Shown in pieces: positions 17,686 to 27,138 of a DNA stretch of 64,000 nucleotides. A model generated the notes under the pieces. That model made no database searches. It was not told the DNA's origin and saw nothing but the letters and a program-made list of their open reading frames with translations. Source of the stretch: Kibdelosporangium aridum (lineage in GTDB: Bacteria; Actinomycetota; Actinomycetes; Mycobacteriales; Pseudonocardiaceae). The position numbers and the translations under genes are program-made. Position 1 is the stretch's first letter. The number at the start of each line of letters is the position of its first letter. Location: the NCBI RefSeq assembly GCF_900176515.1, contig NZ_FWXV01000002.1, forward strand, positions 744,001-808,000. The letters run 5' to 3'.

Positions 17686-18318
17686 TCAAGTCGTATGCGC
17701 GAGCACCACCAACTGCACCCGGTCTCGGACGCCGAGCTTGCCGAGGATCCGGCTGACGTGCGTTTTCACCGTCGCCGGGCTGAGGAACAACTCGCGGGCG
17801 ATCTCCTCGTTGGACAGCCCGGCCACAACCCGGTCCATCACTTCACGCTCCCGCTCAGTCAACGCGTCGAAGGTCTTCCTCATCGGACGGACTCGGTGCG
17901 CGAACTCACCAATCAGACGCGCGGTCACGCGTGGCGAGAGCATCGCGTCGCCCCGCGCGACCACCCGCACGCCGTGAATCAGCTCCAGCGGATCGCTGTC
18001 CTTCAACAGGAAGCCGCTGGCGCCAAGCCTGAGCGCCTCGTAGACGTACTCGTCGAGGTCGAACGTCGTCAGCACAACGACTTTGCTGCCGCGGCACATC
18101 GGGTCTGCCAGGATCCGCCGGGTCGCAGCGAGGCCGTCCATGCCGGGCATCTTGACGTCCATCAGCACCACATCCGGCCGCAATTCGGCAGTCAGACGCA
18201 ACGCTTGAGCGCCGTCGCCCGCCTCGCCGACCACGTCGATGTCGTCCTCGCCGTCGAGAATCGCCCGCAGACCGCCCCGGACCAAGGCCTGATCGTCGAC
18301 GAGAACCACCCTGATCAC
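17686..18318 (-). CDS. two-component response regulator, NarL/LuxR family
   Basis: A 210-residue regulator: receiver domain (about 1-120) with acidic pocket DD at 8-9, phospho-acceptor Asp54 in VLMDVKMPG, Thr in VLTTF and Lys in FLLKD; then a LuxR-type helix-turn-helix (LTEREREVMDRVVAGLSNEEIA ... ATVKTHVSRI). Its GTG/ATG start overlaps the kinase stop by 4 bases, so it is the cognate regulator of the kinase just upstream. The GH3 gene lies upstream in the same orientation order only on paper: it is downstream of this gene on the minus strand, 62 bases away, and could be read through. Confidence 0.93.
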   Translation of the reverse strand: MIRVVLVDDQALVRGGLRAILDGEDDIDVVGEAGDGAQALRLTAELRPDVVLMDVKMPGMDGLAATRRILADPMCRGSKVVVLTTFDLDEYVYEALRLGASGFLLKDSDPLELIHGVRVVARGDAMLSPRVTARLIGEFAHRVRPMRKTFDALTEREREVMDRVVAGLSNEEIARELFLSPATVKTHVSRILGKLGVRDRVQLVVLAHTT

Positions 18319-19163
18319 AACGGAATCCTTGCCTCGACCCGAAATCCGCTTTCGCCGGACGTGGTCAACTGGCCCCCGAGCGCGGCCACACGTTCCCGCA
18401 TTCCGGTCAAGCCATTGCCCGGCAACGCATCGCCGCCCTTGCCGTTGTCACGAACCTGGACGGTCACCCGGTCACGACGGCATTCGAGATGGACCGCGAC
18501 CTTGGTCGCCTCGGCATGGCGCACGACGTTGGTCAACGCTTCCTGCACCACCCGGTACGCCGCCTGGTCCACCTCGGCGGGCAACTCGGTTCGCCCACGG
18601 ATCCGTTTGCTGACAACAAGGCCGTCGGTTCGGACGCGATCGATCAGCTCATCCAGCTGGCGAATGCTCGGTGCCCGCAATGTGCCCAGCGCGCTGCGAA
18701 CCTCGTCGAGAGCATCCCGGCTAGCCTGCCTGATAATTATCAAAGCATCATTCGCGCGTTGTGGCCTGAGCAATGCGGCGCCAGCTTGCACGTTGACGAC
18801 GGACATGTGATGCACGAGCACGTCGTGCAGCTCGCGCGAGATCCGCAACCGCTCAGCGTCTACGGCTCGTTGCCTGGCTTGGCGCAGATAAGCCCGCCGG
18901 ATCCGCACGATCTCACCTATCGCGATCACCGCCGTGAGCGTCGGCAGGACCTGCGGCAGGTCTTCAAAGGACCACGCCGGAACCGTGACCACCACGGCCG
19001 CCACGACCGCCGCACCGATGGCCAACGCCCTGTGCCCTTGGACCGTGGCGAGAAACAGCGCGATGACAAAGGGAATCGGCTCGGGCCCAGGCCAGAACCC
19101 CAAGTAGTGGTAGGCCTGCATGGCCGCGAGCGTCGCGGCGAGCGCGATCAGATATCTCCCCAC
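18315..19163 (-). CDS. sensor histidine kinase, DesK/NarX-like (HisKA_3)
   Basis: A 282-residue kinase with four to five membrane helices in residues 1-85 and almost no extracellular domain, a HisKA_3 box ISRELHDVLVHHMSVV with the phosphorylated His113, and an ATPase domain with the N-box QEALTNVVRHAEA, DNGKGG and GNGLTGMRERV. Such short-loop kinases usually sense the membrane itself or bind a drug in it. It is translationally coupled to the response regulator downstream. The regulated genes are not evident. Confidence 0.93.
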   Translation of the reverse strand: MGRYLIALAATLAAMQAYHYLGFWPGPEPIPFVIALFLATVQGHRALAIGAAVVAAVVVTVPAWSFEDLPQVLPTLTAVIAIGEIVRIRRAYLRQARQRAVDAERLRISRELHDVLVHHMSVVNVQAGAALLRPQRANDALIIIRQASRDALDEVRSALGTLRAPSIRQLDELIDRVRTDGLVVSKRIRGRTELPAEVDQAAYRVVQEALTNVVRHAEATKVAVHLECRRDRVTVQVRDNGKGGDALPGNGLTGMRERVAALGGQLTTSGESGFRVEARIPL

Positions 19164-19224
19164 GACTTCACGGTAGAGCGCGGCCTCAGGGGTGTCTTCC
19201 GGGAGAAACCCCCGGAATCAAAGG

Positions 19225-19455
19225 TCAGTCTTCCGCGGTCAAGTCACCGGGCATGACCGTGGCGATGAGGCCCGCGACGAACTGGGGCACTTCCTCGGGC
19301 GCGAGTACCAGCCGTGGCTCATCGCGGTCCGGGCCCTGGAAGATCTCGATCGACCGCACACCAGGGTCATCCGCCGAATCAGCGACGCCGATGATCGTCC
19401 AATTCTTGTGGCGTGTGTTGGCGAAATGGCTGAATGCCGACTCTGGACTGGTCAC
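19225..19455 (-). CDS. small protein of unknown function
   Basis: A 76-residue acidic protein (starts MTSPESAFSHFANT, ends PGDLTAED) begun by a GTG with a strong ribosome site GGGGAGG eight bases upstream. The middle alternates hydrophobic and polar residues (KNWTIIGVADSADD, RSIEIFQGPD, PRLVLAPEEVPQFVAGLI), suggesting a small beta-alpha fold. There is no signal or membrane segment. It sits 61 bases upstream of the two-component pair on the same strand and may share its transcript. I do not recognise a family. Confidence 0.6.
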   Translation of the reverse strand: MTSPESAFSHFANTRHKNWTIIGVADSADDPGVRSIEIFQGPDRDEPRLVLAPEEVPQFVAGLIATVMPGDLTAED

Positions 19456-19567
19456 CGTTTTCCTCCCCTCTTCAACGTATAGCGGACTGGGGGACTTGCG
19501 GCAAGCCCCAGCTCGTACCGCACAATTGCCGACCTAATGCCAGGACCTGGGGAAATGGAGATCCATA

Positions 19568-20710
19568 GTGCGTGTGTTGTTGACGACGACGGGATCGCGC
19601 GGGGATGTCGAACCGGTGGTCGGGCTCGCGGTGGCATTGCGGGAACTCGGCGCGGAGGTGCGGGTGTGCGCGCCACCGGATGAGGATTTCGTAAATCTGC
19701 TGGCACGGGTCGGCGTGCCGCTGGTGCCGCTGGGCCGGACGGTGCGCTCGGTGGTCGGCGGTTCGAAGCCGCCGACTGCGCAGGACGCGCTCCAGTTCGC
19801 TTCCGAGCTGGTCGCCGCCCGGTTCGACACGCTCGGTGCGGCGGCGGCCGAGGGGTGTGACGTGCTGCTGGCGACCGGTTTGATGCCAGCCGGTGCACGT
19901 GATGTGGCCGAGAAACTGGGCATCCGCTATGTGTTCGCGTGCCTCCAGCTCTACGGGCTGCTGTCGGAGGAGAGTTCGCAGCGGGCGAATGGCTTGTACC
20001 GCGAGGCACTCAACAGCCATCGAGCGGCAATCGGCTTTCCGCCGGTGGACAACGTCCGCGATTACGTCTTCACCGACCGGCCGTGGCTGGCGGCGGATCC
20101 GACGCTGTGTCCGTTGCAGGGCATCACGGACGTCAATGTCGTGCAGACCGGGGCGTGGATCCTGCCTGACACCCGTCCGCTCCCCGACGGGTTGGAGGCG
20201 TTTCTGGAAGCTGACGCGCCACCGGTGTACGTGGGCTTCGGCAGCATGGCCTCGTACGTCCCGAAGGACATCGCCCAGGTGGCCATCGATGCAGTCCGCG
20301 CACAGGGCCGCAGGGTCCTGCTCGCCCGTGGCTGGGCTGAGCTGGCCCCGATCGACGACGCCAACGACTGTTTCGTCGTCGGCGAGGTCAACCAACAAGC
20401 ATTGTTCCGCCGGGTGGCCGCCGTCGTGCACCACGGCGGCGCGGGCACCACCACGACGGCAGCCCGCGCGGGTGCTGCCCAGGTGGTGGTCCCCCAGATC
20501 GCGGACCAGCCGCAGTGGGCCGCCCGGGTGGCTGAGCTGGGCATCGGTGTGGCGCACGCGGGCTCGATTCCGACCGTGGACTCCTTGTCCGCCGCGCTCA
20601 CCACGGCACTTTCCCCGGAGATCCAAGCGCAAGCCAGCACCGTGGCCGGAACGATCCGGGCCGACGGAGCGATGGTGGCCGCGAAACTGCTCCTCGACGA
20701 GGCCGGCTAG
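19568..20710 (+). CDS. GT1-family glycosyltransferase, glycopeptide Gtf-like
   Basis: A 380-residue GT-B enzyme: N-terminal acceptor domain starting MRVLLTTTGSRGDVEP and C-terminal nucleotide-sugar domain with VGFGSM and the family signature VHHGGAGTTTTAARAGAAQVVVPQ followed by DQPQWAARV. The beginning is very like the vancomycin-type GtfA-E enzymes, which add sugars to peptide aglycones. It is shorter than their usual 400 or so residues: the proline-rich segment after the YVFACLQLY strand appears missing, which should change the acceptor pocket. GTG 19568 follows GGAG. No aglycone pathway lies nearby, so the substrate is open; self-resistance or macrolide/phenolic glycosylation are alternatives. 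Confidence 0.85.
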   Translation: MRVLLTTTGSRGDVEPVVGLAVALRELGAEVRVCAPPDEDFVNLLARVGVPLVPLGRTVRSVVGGSKPPTAQDALQFASELVAARFDTLGAAAAEGCDVLLATGLMPAGARDVAEKLGIRYVFACLQLYGLLSEESSQRANGLYREALNSHRAAIGFPPVDNVRDYVFTDRPWLAADPTLCPLQGITDVNVVQTGAWILPDTRPLPDGLEAFLEADAPPVYVGFGSMASYVPKDIAQVAIDAVRAQGRRVLLARGWAELAPIDDANDCFVVGEVNQQALFRRVAAVVHHGGAGTTTTAARAGAAQVVVPQIADQPQWAARVAELGIGVAHAGSIPTVDSLSAALTTALSPEIQAQASTVAGTIRADGAMVAAKLLLDEAG

Positions 20711-20719
20711 ATCCCCGGC

Positions 20720-21268
20720 TCAATGCCGTACAGCCGCCGTGATCACTGCTTGGACCGTCTCGGTGATCCGATCTACGGCTTCATCAGAATCTGGGCCTCC
20801 TACTTCAAGCCACGTCATGGTCGCCTCGACGGTCACCGTCAGCGCGAGCTGCGCGGCCCACCTGGCCCAGAGCTTGTCGGGGATGACCTCGACCATCCGC
20901 TGCTGAAGGGTCTCGATCAGCTCGGTACGCAGCTCGTCGATGTCCGCACGGAACTCCGCTTCCCTTGCGGCTTGGTGGAACAGCAACCGGAACTCCGCGG
21001 TTTCCTTGGCAGCCCACATCACCAAAGCGCCCACAGTGGACTCGGTGAGCTCGTCACCCGTCGCCGCGGCAAGGCGTTCACCAGCACGGACACAGGCCGC
21101 ACGGTACAAGTCCGCTTTGGACTCGAAGTGCCGGTACAGGATCATCCGGCTGATCCCGGCCGCATCGGCGATGTCGTCCAGGCCGGTCGCCGCGTAGCCA
21201 CGGTCTGCGAAAACCGTTGTGGCACAGGCAAGAACCTGTTCGCGCCGCTCCGCCCTCGGCAGCTTCAC
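20720..21268 (-). CDS. TetR-family transcriptional regulator
   Basis: A 182-residue regulator with an N-terminal TetR helix-turn-helix (FADRGYAATGLDDIADAAGISRMILYRHFESK) and an all-helical ligand domain. It starts at a GTG, with AGGTG upstream. Its 3' end faces the glycosyltransferase gene across 9 bases, so it is a convergent neighbour rather than an obvious repressor of that promoter; autoregulation through the GTATAC repeats just upstream is more likely. Confidence 0.9.
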   Translation of the reverse strand: MKLPRAERREQVLACATTVFADRGYAATGLDDIADAAGISRMILYRHFESKADLYRAACVRAGERLAAATGDELTESTVGALVMWAAKETAEFRLLFHQAAREAEFRADIDELRTELIETLQQRMVEVIPDKLWARWAAQLALTVTVEATMTWLEVGGPDSDEAVDRITETVQAVITAAVRH

Positions 21269-21285
21269 CGCAGTTGCACCTCCAT

Positions 21286-21304
21286 GTATACGAAGAGTGT
21301 ATAC
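21286..21304. promoter_or_regulatory. possible TetR operator, paired GTATAC
   Basis: Two GTATAC hexamers (21286-21291 and 21299-21304) separated by seven bases lie 18 bases upstream of the tetR start codon, where autoregulatory sites are usually found. Each hexamer is itself palindromic, so the pair forms a 6-7-6 inverted repeat. Assignment to this regulator is by position only. Confidence 0.45.
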
Positions 21305-21331
21305 GGATATGTAACATCACTGCCCGAAAAG

Positions 21332-21361
21332 AAAGGCGGACCCAGGACCGGGTCCGCCTTT
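21332..21361 (-). terminator. intrinsic terminator behind rplA
   Basis: A perfect 12-base-pair stem AAAGGCGGACCC / GGGTCCGCCTTT with a six-base loop, 19 bases after the rplA stop on the minus strand, followed in that direction by a T-containing run (TTTCTTTTC). Confidence 0.88.
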
Positions 21362-21380
21362 CGGTTGCCTCTGTGGCCGC

Positions 21381-22103
21381 TCAGACTGCGGCGGCCTCGT
21401 CGGCGAGCAGGTTACGGGTACGAGCCGGGTCCACCGGGATACCGGGGCCCATCGTCGTGGTGAAGGTGACCTTCTTCAGGTACTTGCCCTTGGCCGACGA
21501 CGGCTTGGCCCGCAGGATCTCGTCCAGCGCGGCCGCGTAGTTCTCGACCAGCTTCTCGTTGTCGAACGAGGTCTTGCCGATCACCAGGTGCAGGTTGGCC
21601 TGCTTGTCGACGCGGAAGTTGATCTTTCCGCCCTTGATGTCGGCGACGGCCTTGGCCACAGCGGGCGTGACGGTGCCGGTCTTCGGGTTCGGCATCAGGC
21701 CACGCGGGCCGAGGATCCGGGCGATCCGGCCGACCTTGGCCATCTGGTCCGGGGTGGCGATCGCGGCGTCGAAGTCGAGCCAGCCACCCTGGATGCGCTC
21801 GATCAGGTCCTCGGCGCCGACCGCGTCGGCTCCGGCGGCCTCGGCCTCGGCGGCCTTGTCGCCGGTGGCGAACACGATGACCCGGGCGGTCTTACCGGTT
21901 CCGTGCGGCAGGTTCACGGTGCCGCGGACCATCTGGTCGGCCTTGCGGGGGTCGACGCCCAGCCGGATCGCGACCTCGACGGTCGCGTCCATCTTCACCT
22001 TGGAGGTCTCCTTGGCGAGCTTGGCGGCCTCGAGCGGCGAGTACAGCCGCTCCTTGTCCACCAGCTCGCTGGCCTGACGATAGGCCTTGCTGCGCTTTGC
22101 CAT
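21381..22103 (-). CDS. rplA: 50S ribosomal protein L1
   Basis: A 240-residue L1, starting [16 protein letters not shown] after GAGGAACAACAG. It carries the family's central motif ([14 protein letters not shown]) and the C-terminal [21 protein letters not shown]. An 18-codon longer frame upstream lacks a ribosome site. L1 forms the mobile stalk at the tRNA exit site and in many bacteria represses the rplKA mRNA. It is the last gene of rplK-rplA before a terminator. Confidence 0.98.
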   Translation of the reverse strand: MAKRSKAYRQASELVDKERLYSPLEAAKLAKETSKVKMDATVEVAIRLGVDPRKADQMVRGTVNLPHGTGKTARVIVFATGDKAAEAEAAGADAVGAEDLIERIQGGWLDFDAAIATPDQMAKVGRIARILGPRGLMPNPKTGTVTPAVAKAVADIKGGKINFRVDKQANLHLVIGKTSFDNEKLVENYAAALDEILRAKPSSAKGKYLKKVTFTTTMGPGIPVDPARTRNLLADEAAAV

Positions 22104-22189
22104 CTGTTGTTCCTCACTAACAGTTGTGGTCGCGGGCCGCGCGAGGCCCTCCCACATGTCTTGCGAAAAGTTCTTGTTCGACCGTGGAC

Positions 22190-22621
22190 TTATTCGACCG
22201 TGATGCCCATGCTGCGGGCGGTACCCGCGATGATCTTGGCCGCTTGGTCGATGTCGTTGGCGTTGAGGTCGGCCTGCTTCTGCTGGGCGATCTCCTTCAC
22301 CTGGTCCCAGGTCACCTTGGCGACCTTGGTCCGGTGCGGCTCGCCGCTGCCCTTGTCCACACCGGCGGCCTTCAGCAGCAGCTTCGCGGCCGGCGGGGTC
22401 TTGAGCTTGAAGTCGAACGAGCGGTCTTCGTACACGGAGATCTCGACCGGCACCACGGTGCCACGCTGCGACTCGGTCGCGGCGTTGTAGGCCTTGCAGA
22501 ACTCCATGATGTTGACGCCGTGCTGGCCGAGCGCCGGGCCGACCGGCGGTGCCGGGTTGGCCTGGCCGGCCGTGATCTGCAGCTTGATGATCGCTGCAAG
22601 CTTCTTCTTCTTGGGTGGCAT
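22190..22621 (-). CDS. rplK: 50S ribosomal protein L11
   Basis: A 143-residue L11 of standard length: N-terminal domain with the proline-rich [20 protein letters not shown] and a C-terminal rRNA-binding domain ending [13 protein letters not shown]. It binds the GTPase-associated region of 23S rRNA, the site of thiostrepton. It lies between nusG and rplA in the conserved secE-nusG-rplK-rplA order. Confidence 0.99.
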   Translation of the reverse strand: MPPKKKKLAAIIKLQITAGQANPAPPVGPALGQHGVNIMEFCKAYNAATESQRGTVVPVEISVYEDRSFDFKLKTPPAAKLLLKAAGVDKGSGEPHRTKVAKVTWDQVKEIAQQKQADLNANDIDQAAKIIAGTARSMGITVE

Positions 22622-22703
22622 TCTCGTATTCCTGTTTCCTGCGTGGGTCCGCGCGGCGAACCTGCCGTGCCGCCGCGTGGCCGGCCGGCCTTACACAGGC
22701 CGG

Positions 22704-23474
22704 TCAGATCTTGGAGACCTGGCTGAACGACAGCTCGACCGGGGTCTCCCGACCGAAGATCGACACCAGGACCTTGAGCTTCTGCGCGTCCGCGTTGACC
22801 TCGTTGATGGTCGCGGGAAGCGTGGCGAACGGGCCGTCCATAACTGTAACCGACTCGCCGACCTCGAAATCGACCTCGACGGTGGGCTTCGCCGCGGCGG
22901 CCGCGGGCTTGCCTGCGGCCGGCTTGGTCTGCTCGACCTGCGGCAGCAGGAACTTCGCCACCTCGTCGATGGTCAGCGGGGACGGCTTGGAGGTCGCGCC
23001 GACGAACCCGGTGACACCCGGGGTGTTGCGGACCGCGCTCCACGACGGGTCGTTGAGGTCCATCCGGACCAGGATGTAGCCGGGCAGCACCTTGCGCTGC
23101 ACCTGCTTGCGCTGGCCGTTCTTGATCTCGGTGACCTCTTCGGTCGGCACCTCGACCTGGAAGATGTAGTCCTCCATGTCGAGGGTCTGGATCCGGGTCT
23201 CGAGGTTGGTCTTGACCTTGTTCTCGTAGCCCGCGTAGGAGTGGATCACGTACCACTCGCCCGGCGCGCGGCGCAGTGCCTCACGCAGCTCGGCGACCGG
23301 GTCCTCGTCCTCGGAGACCGCCTCTTCGACGGCAGCGGCCGGCTCTTCGGCAGCGTCGACGTCCTCGTCGGTCTCCGCCTGGTCGAGGAGCTCCTCGTCC
23401 TGAGTGGCGACGACCTCGTCGTCGGCCGGACTGGTCAGCCCCTGGCCGCCAGCGGCGCCGTTCTCGGAGGTCAC
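22704..23474 (-). CDS. nusG: transcription termination/antitermination protein NusG
   Basis: A 256-residue NusG with an acidic N-terminal extension of about 70 residues typical of actinobacteria (rich in Asp, Glu, Ala), the NGN domain ([31 protein letters not shown]) and a KOW domain ([21 protein letters not shown]). It binds RNA polymerase and links it to Rho and the ribosome. Start is GTG at 23474. An alanine/lysine-rich linker separates the two domains. Confidence 0.98.
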   Translation of the reverse strand: MTSENGAAGGQGLTSPADDEVVATQDEELLDQAETDEDVDAAEEPAAAVEEAVSEDEDPVAELREALRRAPGEWYVIHSYAGYENKVKTNLETRIQTLDMEDYIFQVEVPTEEVTEIKNGQRKQVQRKVLPGYILVRMDLNDPSWSAVRNTPGVTGFVGATSKPSPLTIDEVAKFLLPQVEQTKPAAGKPAAAAAKPTVEVDFEVGESVTVMDGPFATLPATINEVNADAQKLKVLVSIFGRETPVELSFSQVSKI

Positions 23475-23516
23475 TGTGATCTCGCTTCCTATCTCTACAT
23501 CTCGCGTGCGGCTTGC

Positions 23517-23933
23517 TTACCCGAAGATGGCTTGCACGCCCCTGCCGATGCCCAGGTCGAGCCCGGCGATGATGGCCACCATCACGGCGAGGAAGACCAG
23601 GACGACCGCGGTGTAGGTGATCATCTGCTTGCGCGTCGGCCAGATGACCTTGCGCAGCTCGGCGACCACCTCTTTGAGGAACCGGAAAAGCCGCGCGAAC
23701 ATGCCGACGCGCTTTTCCTTGCCGTCGCGCGACGGGGTGGCGCGGCCCTTCTTGCCCTCGGCCTCGGTCTCCGCCGCGGGCTTGCCCTTCGGCTTGGCCT
23801 TGGCGGCCGGAGCGGCGTCCTTGCGCGCGGCGGGACGCGCCGACGCACGGCGCTCGCGCCGCGCAGCGGCGGTGACCGGACGGGACTGAGGCTTCTGGTC
23901 CTCTTCCCGATCCTTGCCCGGCTCCTCGCTCAC
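23517..23933 (-). CDS. secE: preprotein translocase subunit SecE
   Basis: A 138-residue protein whose C-terminal 60 residues are the SecE core: amphipathic [19 protein letters not shown] followed by one membrane helix ([20 protein letters not shown]). The first 75 residues are a charged, alanine/lysine/arginine-rich extension that is common in high-GC actinobacteria. SecE clamps the SecY channel. GTG start; tRNA-Trp lies 37 bases upstream on the same strand and may be cotranscribed. Confidence 0.97.
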   Translation of the reverse strand: MSEEPGKDREEDQKPQSRPVTAAARRERRASARPAARKDAAPAAKAKPKGKPAAETEAEGKKGRATPSRDGKEKRVGMFARLFRFLKEVVAELRKVIWPTRKQMITYTAVVLVFLAVMVAIIAGLDLGIGRGVQAIFG

Positions 23934-23970
23934 GCCAGTTCCTCCGCTCGCCAGCCTTGTCCTTGCTTTG

Positions 23971-24043
<73 letters not shown>

Positions 24044-24234
24044 GTGTTCATCCTCCGGGTGGCCTTCGAACCACTCGAAGGACGAGGTTCACTGTCCCCA
24101 CTCTGTCAGGTCTGACCGCGTGGGGCAAAGTGACTTTCGTTCCGAGTTCGAAAGTGTACGGCAAGGCCCGAGCGGCCATGAAATCGCGGTCACCCCAAGG
24201 GCCGTCCACCTGGCGGATCTGCGACGATGCAGCC

Positions 24235-25437
24235 ATGTCAGCACGCGTTTCGGCCAGGATCGGCGGCATCAGCGAATCGGCGACCCTCGCGGTCGACGCC
24301 AAGGCGAAGGCGCTCAAGGCGGCGGGCCGTCCGGTGATCGGGTTCGGCGCGGGCGAGCCGGACTTCCCGACGCCCGAGCCGATCGTGCAGGCGGCCATCG
24401 AGGCCGCCGCTGACCCGCGCAACCACCGCTACACGCCCGCCGCGGGCCTGCCGGAACTGCGTGAGGCCATCGCTGCCAAGACCAAGCGCGACAGCGGCTA
24501 CGACGTGGATGCGAGCCAGGTGATCGTCACCAACGGCGGCAAGCACGCGGTCTACCAGACCTGCGCGACCCTGCTCGACCCCGGCGACGAGGTGATCTTG
24601 CCCGCGCCGTACTGGACCACGTACCCGGAGGCGATCGCGCTGGCCGGCGGCGTGGCCGTGCCGGTGGTGACCGACGAGACCCAGGACTACCTGGTCACGG
24701 TCGAGCAGCTGGAAGCGGCTCGCACGCCGCGGACCAAGGCGCTGATGTTCGTCTCGCCGTCCAACCCGACCGGCGCGGTGTACCCGCGTGAGCAGGTCGA
24801 GGCGATCGGCCGCTGGGCGGTCGACAACGGCATCTGGGTGATCACCGACGAGATCTACGAGCACCTGGTCTACGACGGCGCCACGGCCGAGTCCATGCCG
24901 GTCGTCGTGCCGGAGCTGGCCGACACGTGCGTGGTCATCAACGGCGTCGCCAAGACGTACGCGATGACCGGCTGGCGGGTCGGCTGGATGATCAGCCCCA
25001 AGGACGTCACGAAGGCCGCGGCCAACCTGCAGTCCCATCTGTCGTCGAACGTGGCGAACGTGTCCCAGCGGGCCGCCCTGGCGGCCGTTTCGGGCCCACT
25101 GGACGCCGTGCGGGAGATGCACGAGGCGTTCGACCGGCGGCGCCGGACGATCGTGGACATGCTCTCGGCGATCCCTGGCGTCGAGGTACCGACGCCGAAG
25201 GGCGCGTTCTACGTGTACCCGTCGGTGAAGGCCTTGCTGGGCAAGGAGATCCGCGGGGTGCGGGCCGAGTCCAGCAGTGAACTCGCCGCGTTGATCCTCG
25301 AGCACGCCGAGGTCGCCGTGGTGCCTGGTGAGGCGTTCGGCACCCCCGGCTACTTCCGGCTGTCGTACGCGCTGGGCGACGCGGACCTCGCGACCGGCCT
25401 GACCCGGATGGGCGACCTGCTGCGCGAAGCCAAGTAG
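24235..25437 (+). CDS. aspC: pyridoxal-phosphate aminotransferase, aspartate aminotransferase type
   Basis: A 400-residue class I/II aminotransferase: [11 protein letters not shown] near the N-terminus, [20 protein letters not shown] and the PLP lysine K240 in [17 protein letters not shown]-terminal arginine context [11 protein letters not shown] binds the substrate carboxylate. It probably interconverts aspartate and 2-oxoglutarate with oxaloacetate and glutamate. The ATG at 24235 matches the family N-terminus ([10 protein letters not shown]); the open frame continues far upstream only because it crosses the tRNA region. It stands alone on the plus strand, convergent with the next gene across one base. 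Confidence 0.93.
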   Translation: MSARVSARIGGISESATLAVDAKAKALKAAGRPVIGFGAGEPDFPTPEPIVQAAIEAAADPRNHRYTPAAGLPELREAIAAKTKRDSGYDVDASQVIVTNGGKHAVYQTCATLLDPGDEVILPAPYWTTYPEAIALAGGVAVPVVTDETQDYLVTVEQLEAARTPRTKALMFVSPSNPTGAVYPREQVEAIGRWAVDNGIWVITDEIYEHLVYDGATAESMPVVVPELADTCVVINGVAKTYAMTGWRVGWMISPKDVTKAAANLQSHLSSNVANVSQRAALAAVSGPLDAVREMHEAFDRRRRTIVDMLSAIPGVEVPTPKGAFYVYPSVKALLGKEIRGVRAESSSELAALILEHAEVAVVPGEAFGTPGYFRLSYALGDADLATGLTRMGDLLREAK

Positions 25438-25438
25438 C

Positions 25439-26659
25439 TCAGCGGAGATCGGCGAGGGCTCGCAGGACCTTGCCGATCTCCTCTGGTGTGTTCAGGATCG
25501 ACGTCCCGATCCGCAGGTGCTGGGTGGCGTACGGCGCCACGGTGATCTGAATTCCCTTGGCGCCCAGGCGTTTCACGACTTCGTCTGGTGGCAGCCGGTC
25601 GAAGTCGAAGCACGCGACTCCTGCCGACACCGCGGGATCCGCGGGCGTGCGCATGGTCACACCAGGGATCTTCGCCAGCCCGTCCTTGACCTGCGTTTGC
25701 AGCTCGGTGATCCGCGCGGTCACCTGCCCGCGTCCCAACCGCTGGTGGAAGTTCACGGCCTCAGGCAGCGCGAACAAGTGCTCATACGCGACAAATCCGC
25801 CGGGACCGAGGTTGGAAGTCGGTGTCCGCGGGTCGAACGACGGCACAGTCGGGACGAAATGCTGGATGGCGTCCGGTTTCACCCAGATGATCCCGGTGCC
25901 ACGCGGCCCGAACAGCCACTTGTGCGTTCCGGCAACGAAAACGTCCACGCCGGTCAGTGCGGGGTCGTCGTTGACCGCCGCCAGGCCGTGCACGCCGTCA
26001 ACGACCAGCAGACAGCGGTCCTGCTCCGCCCTGCCACGGTTGGCCTCGGCCACCACGGCCGCGAGTTCGCGAAGGGGCGTACGTACACCGGTACTCGACT
26101 GCACCCAGGTCACGCCGACCGCGCGGGTCCGGGGCGTGATGTCGGATCGCAGCCGGGCGGCCATCTCGTCCACTGTGGTCTTGGCGGAGTCGGCGAACAT
26201 ACTGACGGTTCGCAGCTGTGCACCGGCACGGTCCGCGGCCAGCTGCGCGGACTGCCGCATCGAGTAGTGATCCTGTTCGTGCACAACGATTTCCTGGCCC
26301 GCACGCAGCCGCAGGCCGGCGAACACGATGCCGAGACCGGTCGTGGTGTTCGGCACGAACGCGATGTCGCCGCCCTTGCCGCCGATGTAGCCCGCGATCG
26401 AGTCAGCGACCTCGTCGGTCCTGGTGCCGTGCACGGCTTCGAATGAGTTCTCGTCCAGCGATCGGCTGAGGTACTCGATCCGGGCGCGCACCGGACGCGG
26501 GTGCGAGGCCAGGTAGAAGTGGGCGAAGTTGATCAGTTTCGGATCGGTGCGGAACTGGCTGCGCACAGCCTCCCAGCCGGAAGCCGATGCGGACGAGCCA
26601 GTGACTGCCAGGCTGCCGGCCACAAGACCGGTGCCGAGCAACAGCTGACGTCGGTTCAT
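25439..26659 (-). CDS. Tat-exported class V aminotransferase (isopenicillin-N-epimerase-like PLP enzyme)
   Basis: A 406-residue fold-type I PLP protein. It begins with a twin-arginine signal, MNRRQLLLGTGLVAGSLAVT then SASA, so it is predicted to be folded with its cofactor in the cytosol and exported. PLP-binding residues are visible: NTTTGLG phosphate loop, H131 stacking position (EQDHYSM), D221 and H224 in VVDGVHG, and Lys247 in AGTHKWLFGPRGTG. The family includes isopenicillin N epimerases, cysteine desulfurases and ergothioneine EgtE-type lyases; none is specific here. Exported PLP enzymes are uncommon. It stands by itself between aspC and hadB. Confidence 0.83.
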   Translation of the reverse strand: MNRRQLLLGTGLVAGSLAVTGSSASASGWEAVRSQFRTDPKLINFAHFYLASHPRPVRARIEYLSRSLDENSFEAVHGTRTDEVADSIAGYIGGKGGDIAFVPNTTTGLGIVFAGLRLRAGQEIVVHEQDHYSMRQSAQLAADRAGAQLRTVSMFADSAKTTVDEMAARLRSDITPRTRAVGVTWVQSSTGVRTPLRELAAVVAEANRGRAEQDRCLLVVDGVHGLAAVNDDPALTGVDVFVAGTHKWLFGPRGTGIIWVKPDAIQHFVPTVPSFDPRTPTSNLGPGGFVAYEHLFALPEAVNFHQRLGRGQVTARITELQTQVKDGLAKIPGVTMRTPADPAVSAGVACFDFDRLPPDEVVKRLGAKGIQITVAPYATQHLRIGTSILNTPEEIGKVLRALADLR

Positions 26660-26733
26660 AACCCCCGAGTCAAGCGCATCCGAGCCGAAAAGTCCGGTTC
26701 GAGATGCTCACGGGGTGATGCTGACTGGCCTGC

Positions 26734-27138
26734 TCACGGCAGGCGGAGAACCGCCTGTGCCTTGCCGAGCACGGTCTTGCCCTCGAACTTGGCGGTGATG
26801 TCGACCCGGAGCGTGCCGTCGTCGTTGACCGCACCGACTTTGCCGGTGAGCTCGACAGTGGCGCCCTTGTCGTCGTTGGGCACCACGACGGGACGGGTGA
26901 ACCGGACGTAGTAGTCGAGGATCTTGCCGGGATCGCCGGTCCAGTCGGTGATCACGCGACCGGCGAAGGCCATGGTGAGCATGCCGTGTGCGATCACGTC
27001 CGGCAGGCCGACTTCCTTGGCGAACGGCTCGTTCCAGTGGATGGGGTTGAAGTCGAGCGCCGCACCGGCGTACCGGACCAGGTCCTTGCGGGTGACCTGC
27101 ACGGTGAGCGGCGGGAGTTCGTCGCCGACGGCGGTCAT
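26734..27138 (-). CDS. hadB: (3R)-hydroxyacyl-ACP dehydratase subunit HadB (MaoC-like)
   Basis: A 134-residue hot-dog protein with the hydratase-2 motif DFNPIHWNE (Asp29, His34), the catalytic pair of HadB. With HadA it forms the dehydratase of the type II fatty acid or mycolate elongation cycle in mycobacteria; in actinomycetes without mycolates its job is less clear, probably ordinary acyl-chain elongation. ATG overlaps the hadA stop by 4 bases. The order rpmG-hadA-hadB matches mycobacteria, without a hadC. Confidence 0.9.
   Translation of the reverse strand: MTAVGDELPPLTVQVTRKDLVRYAGAALDFNPIHWNEPFAKEVGLPDVIAHGMLTMAFAGRVITDWTGDPGKILDYYVRFTRPVVVPNDDKGATVELTGKVGAVNDDGTLRVDITAKFEGKTVLGKAQAVLRLP

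Noticed and set aside
19568..21268. Glycosyltransferase plus TetR as the edge of a glycopeptide antibiotic cluster.
   Set aside because: Both sides continue into ribosomal and housekeeping genes, with no peptide synthetase, oxygenase or sugar genes.
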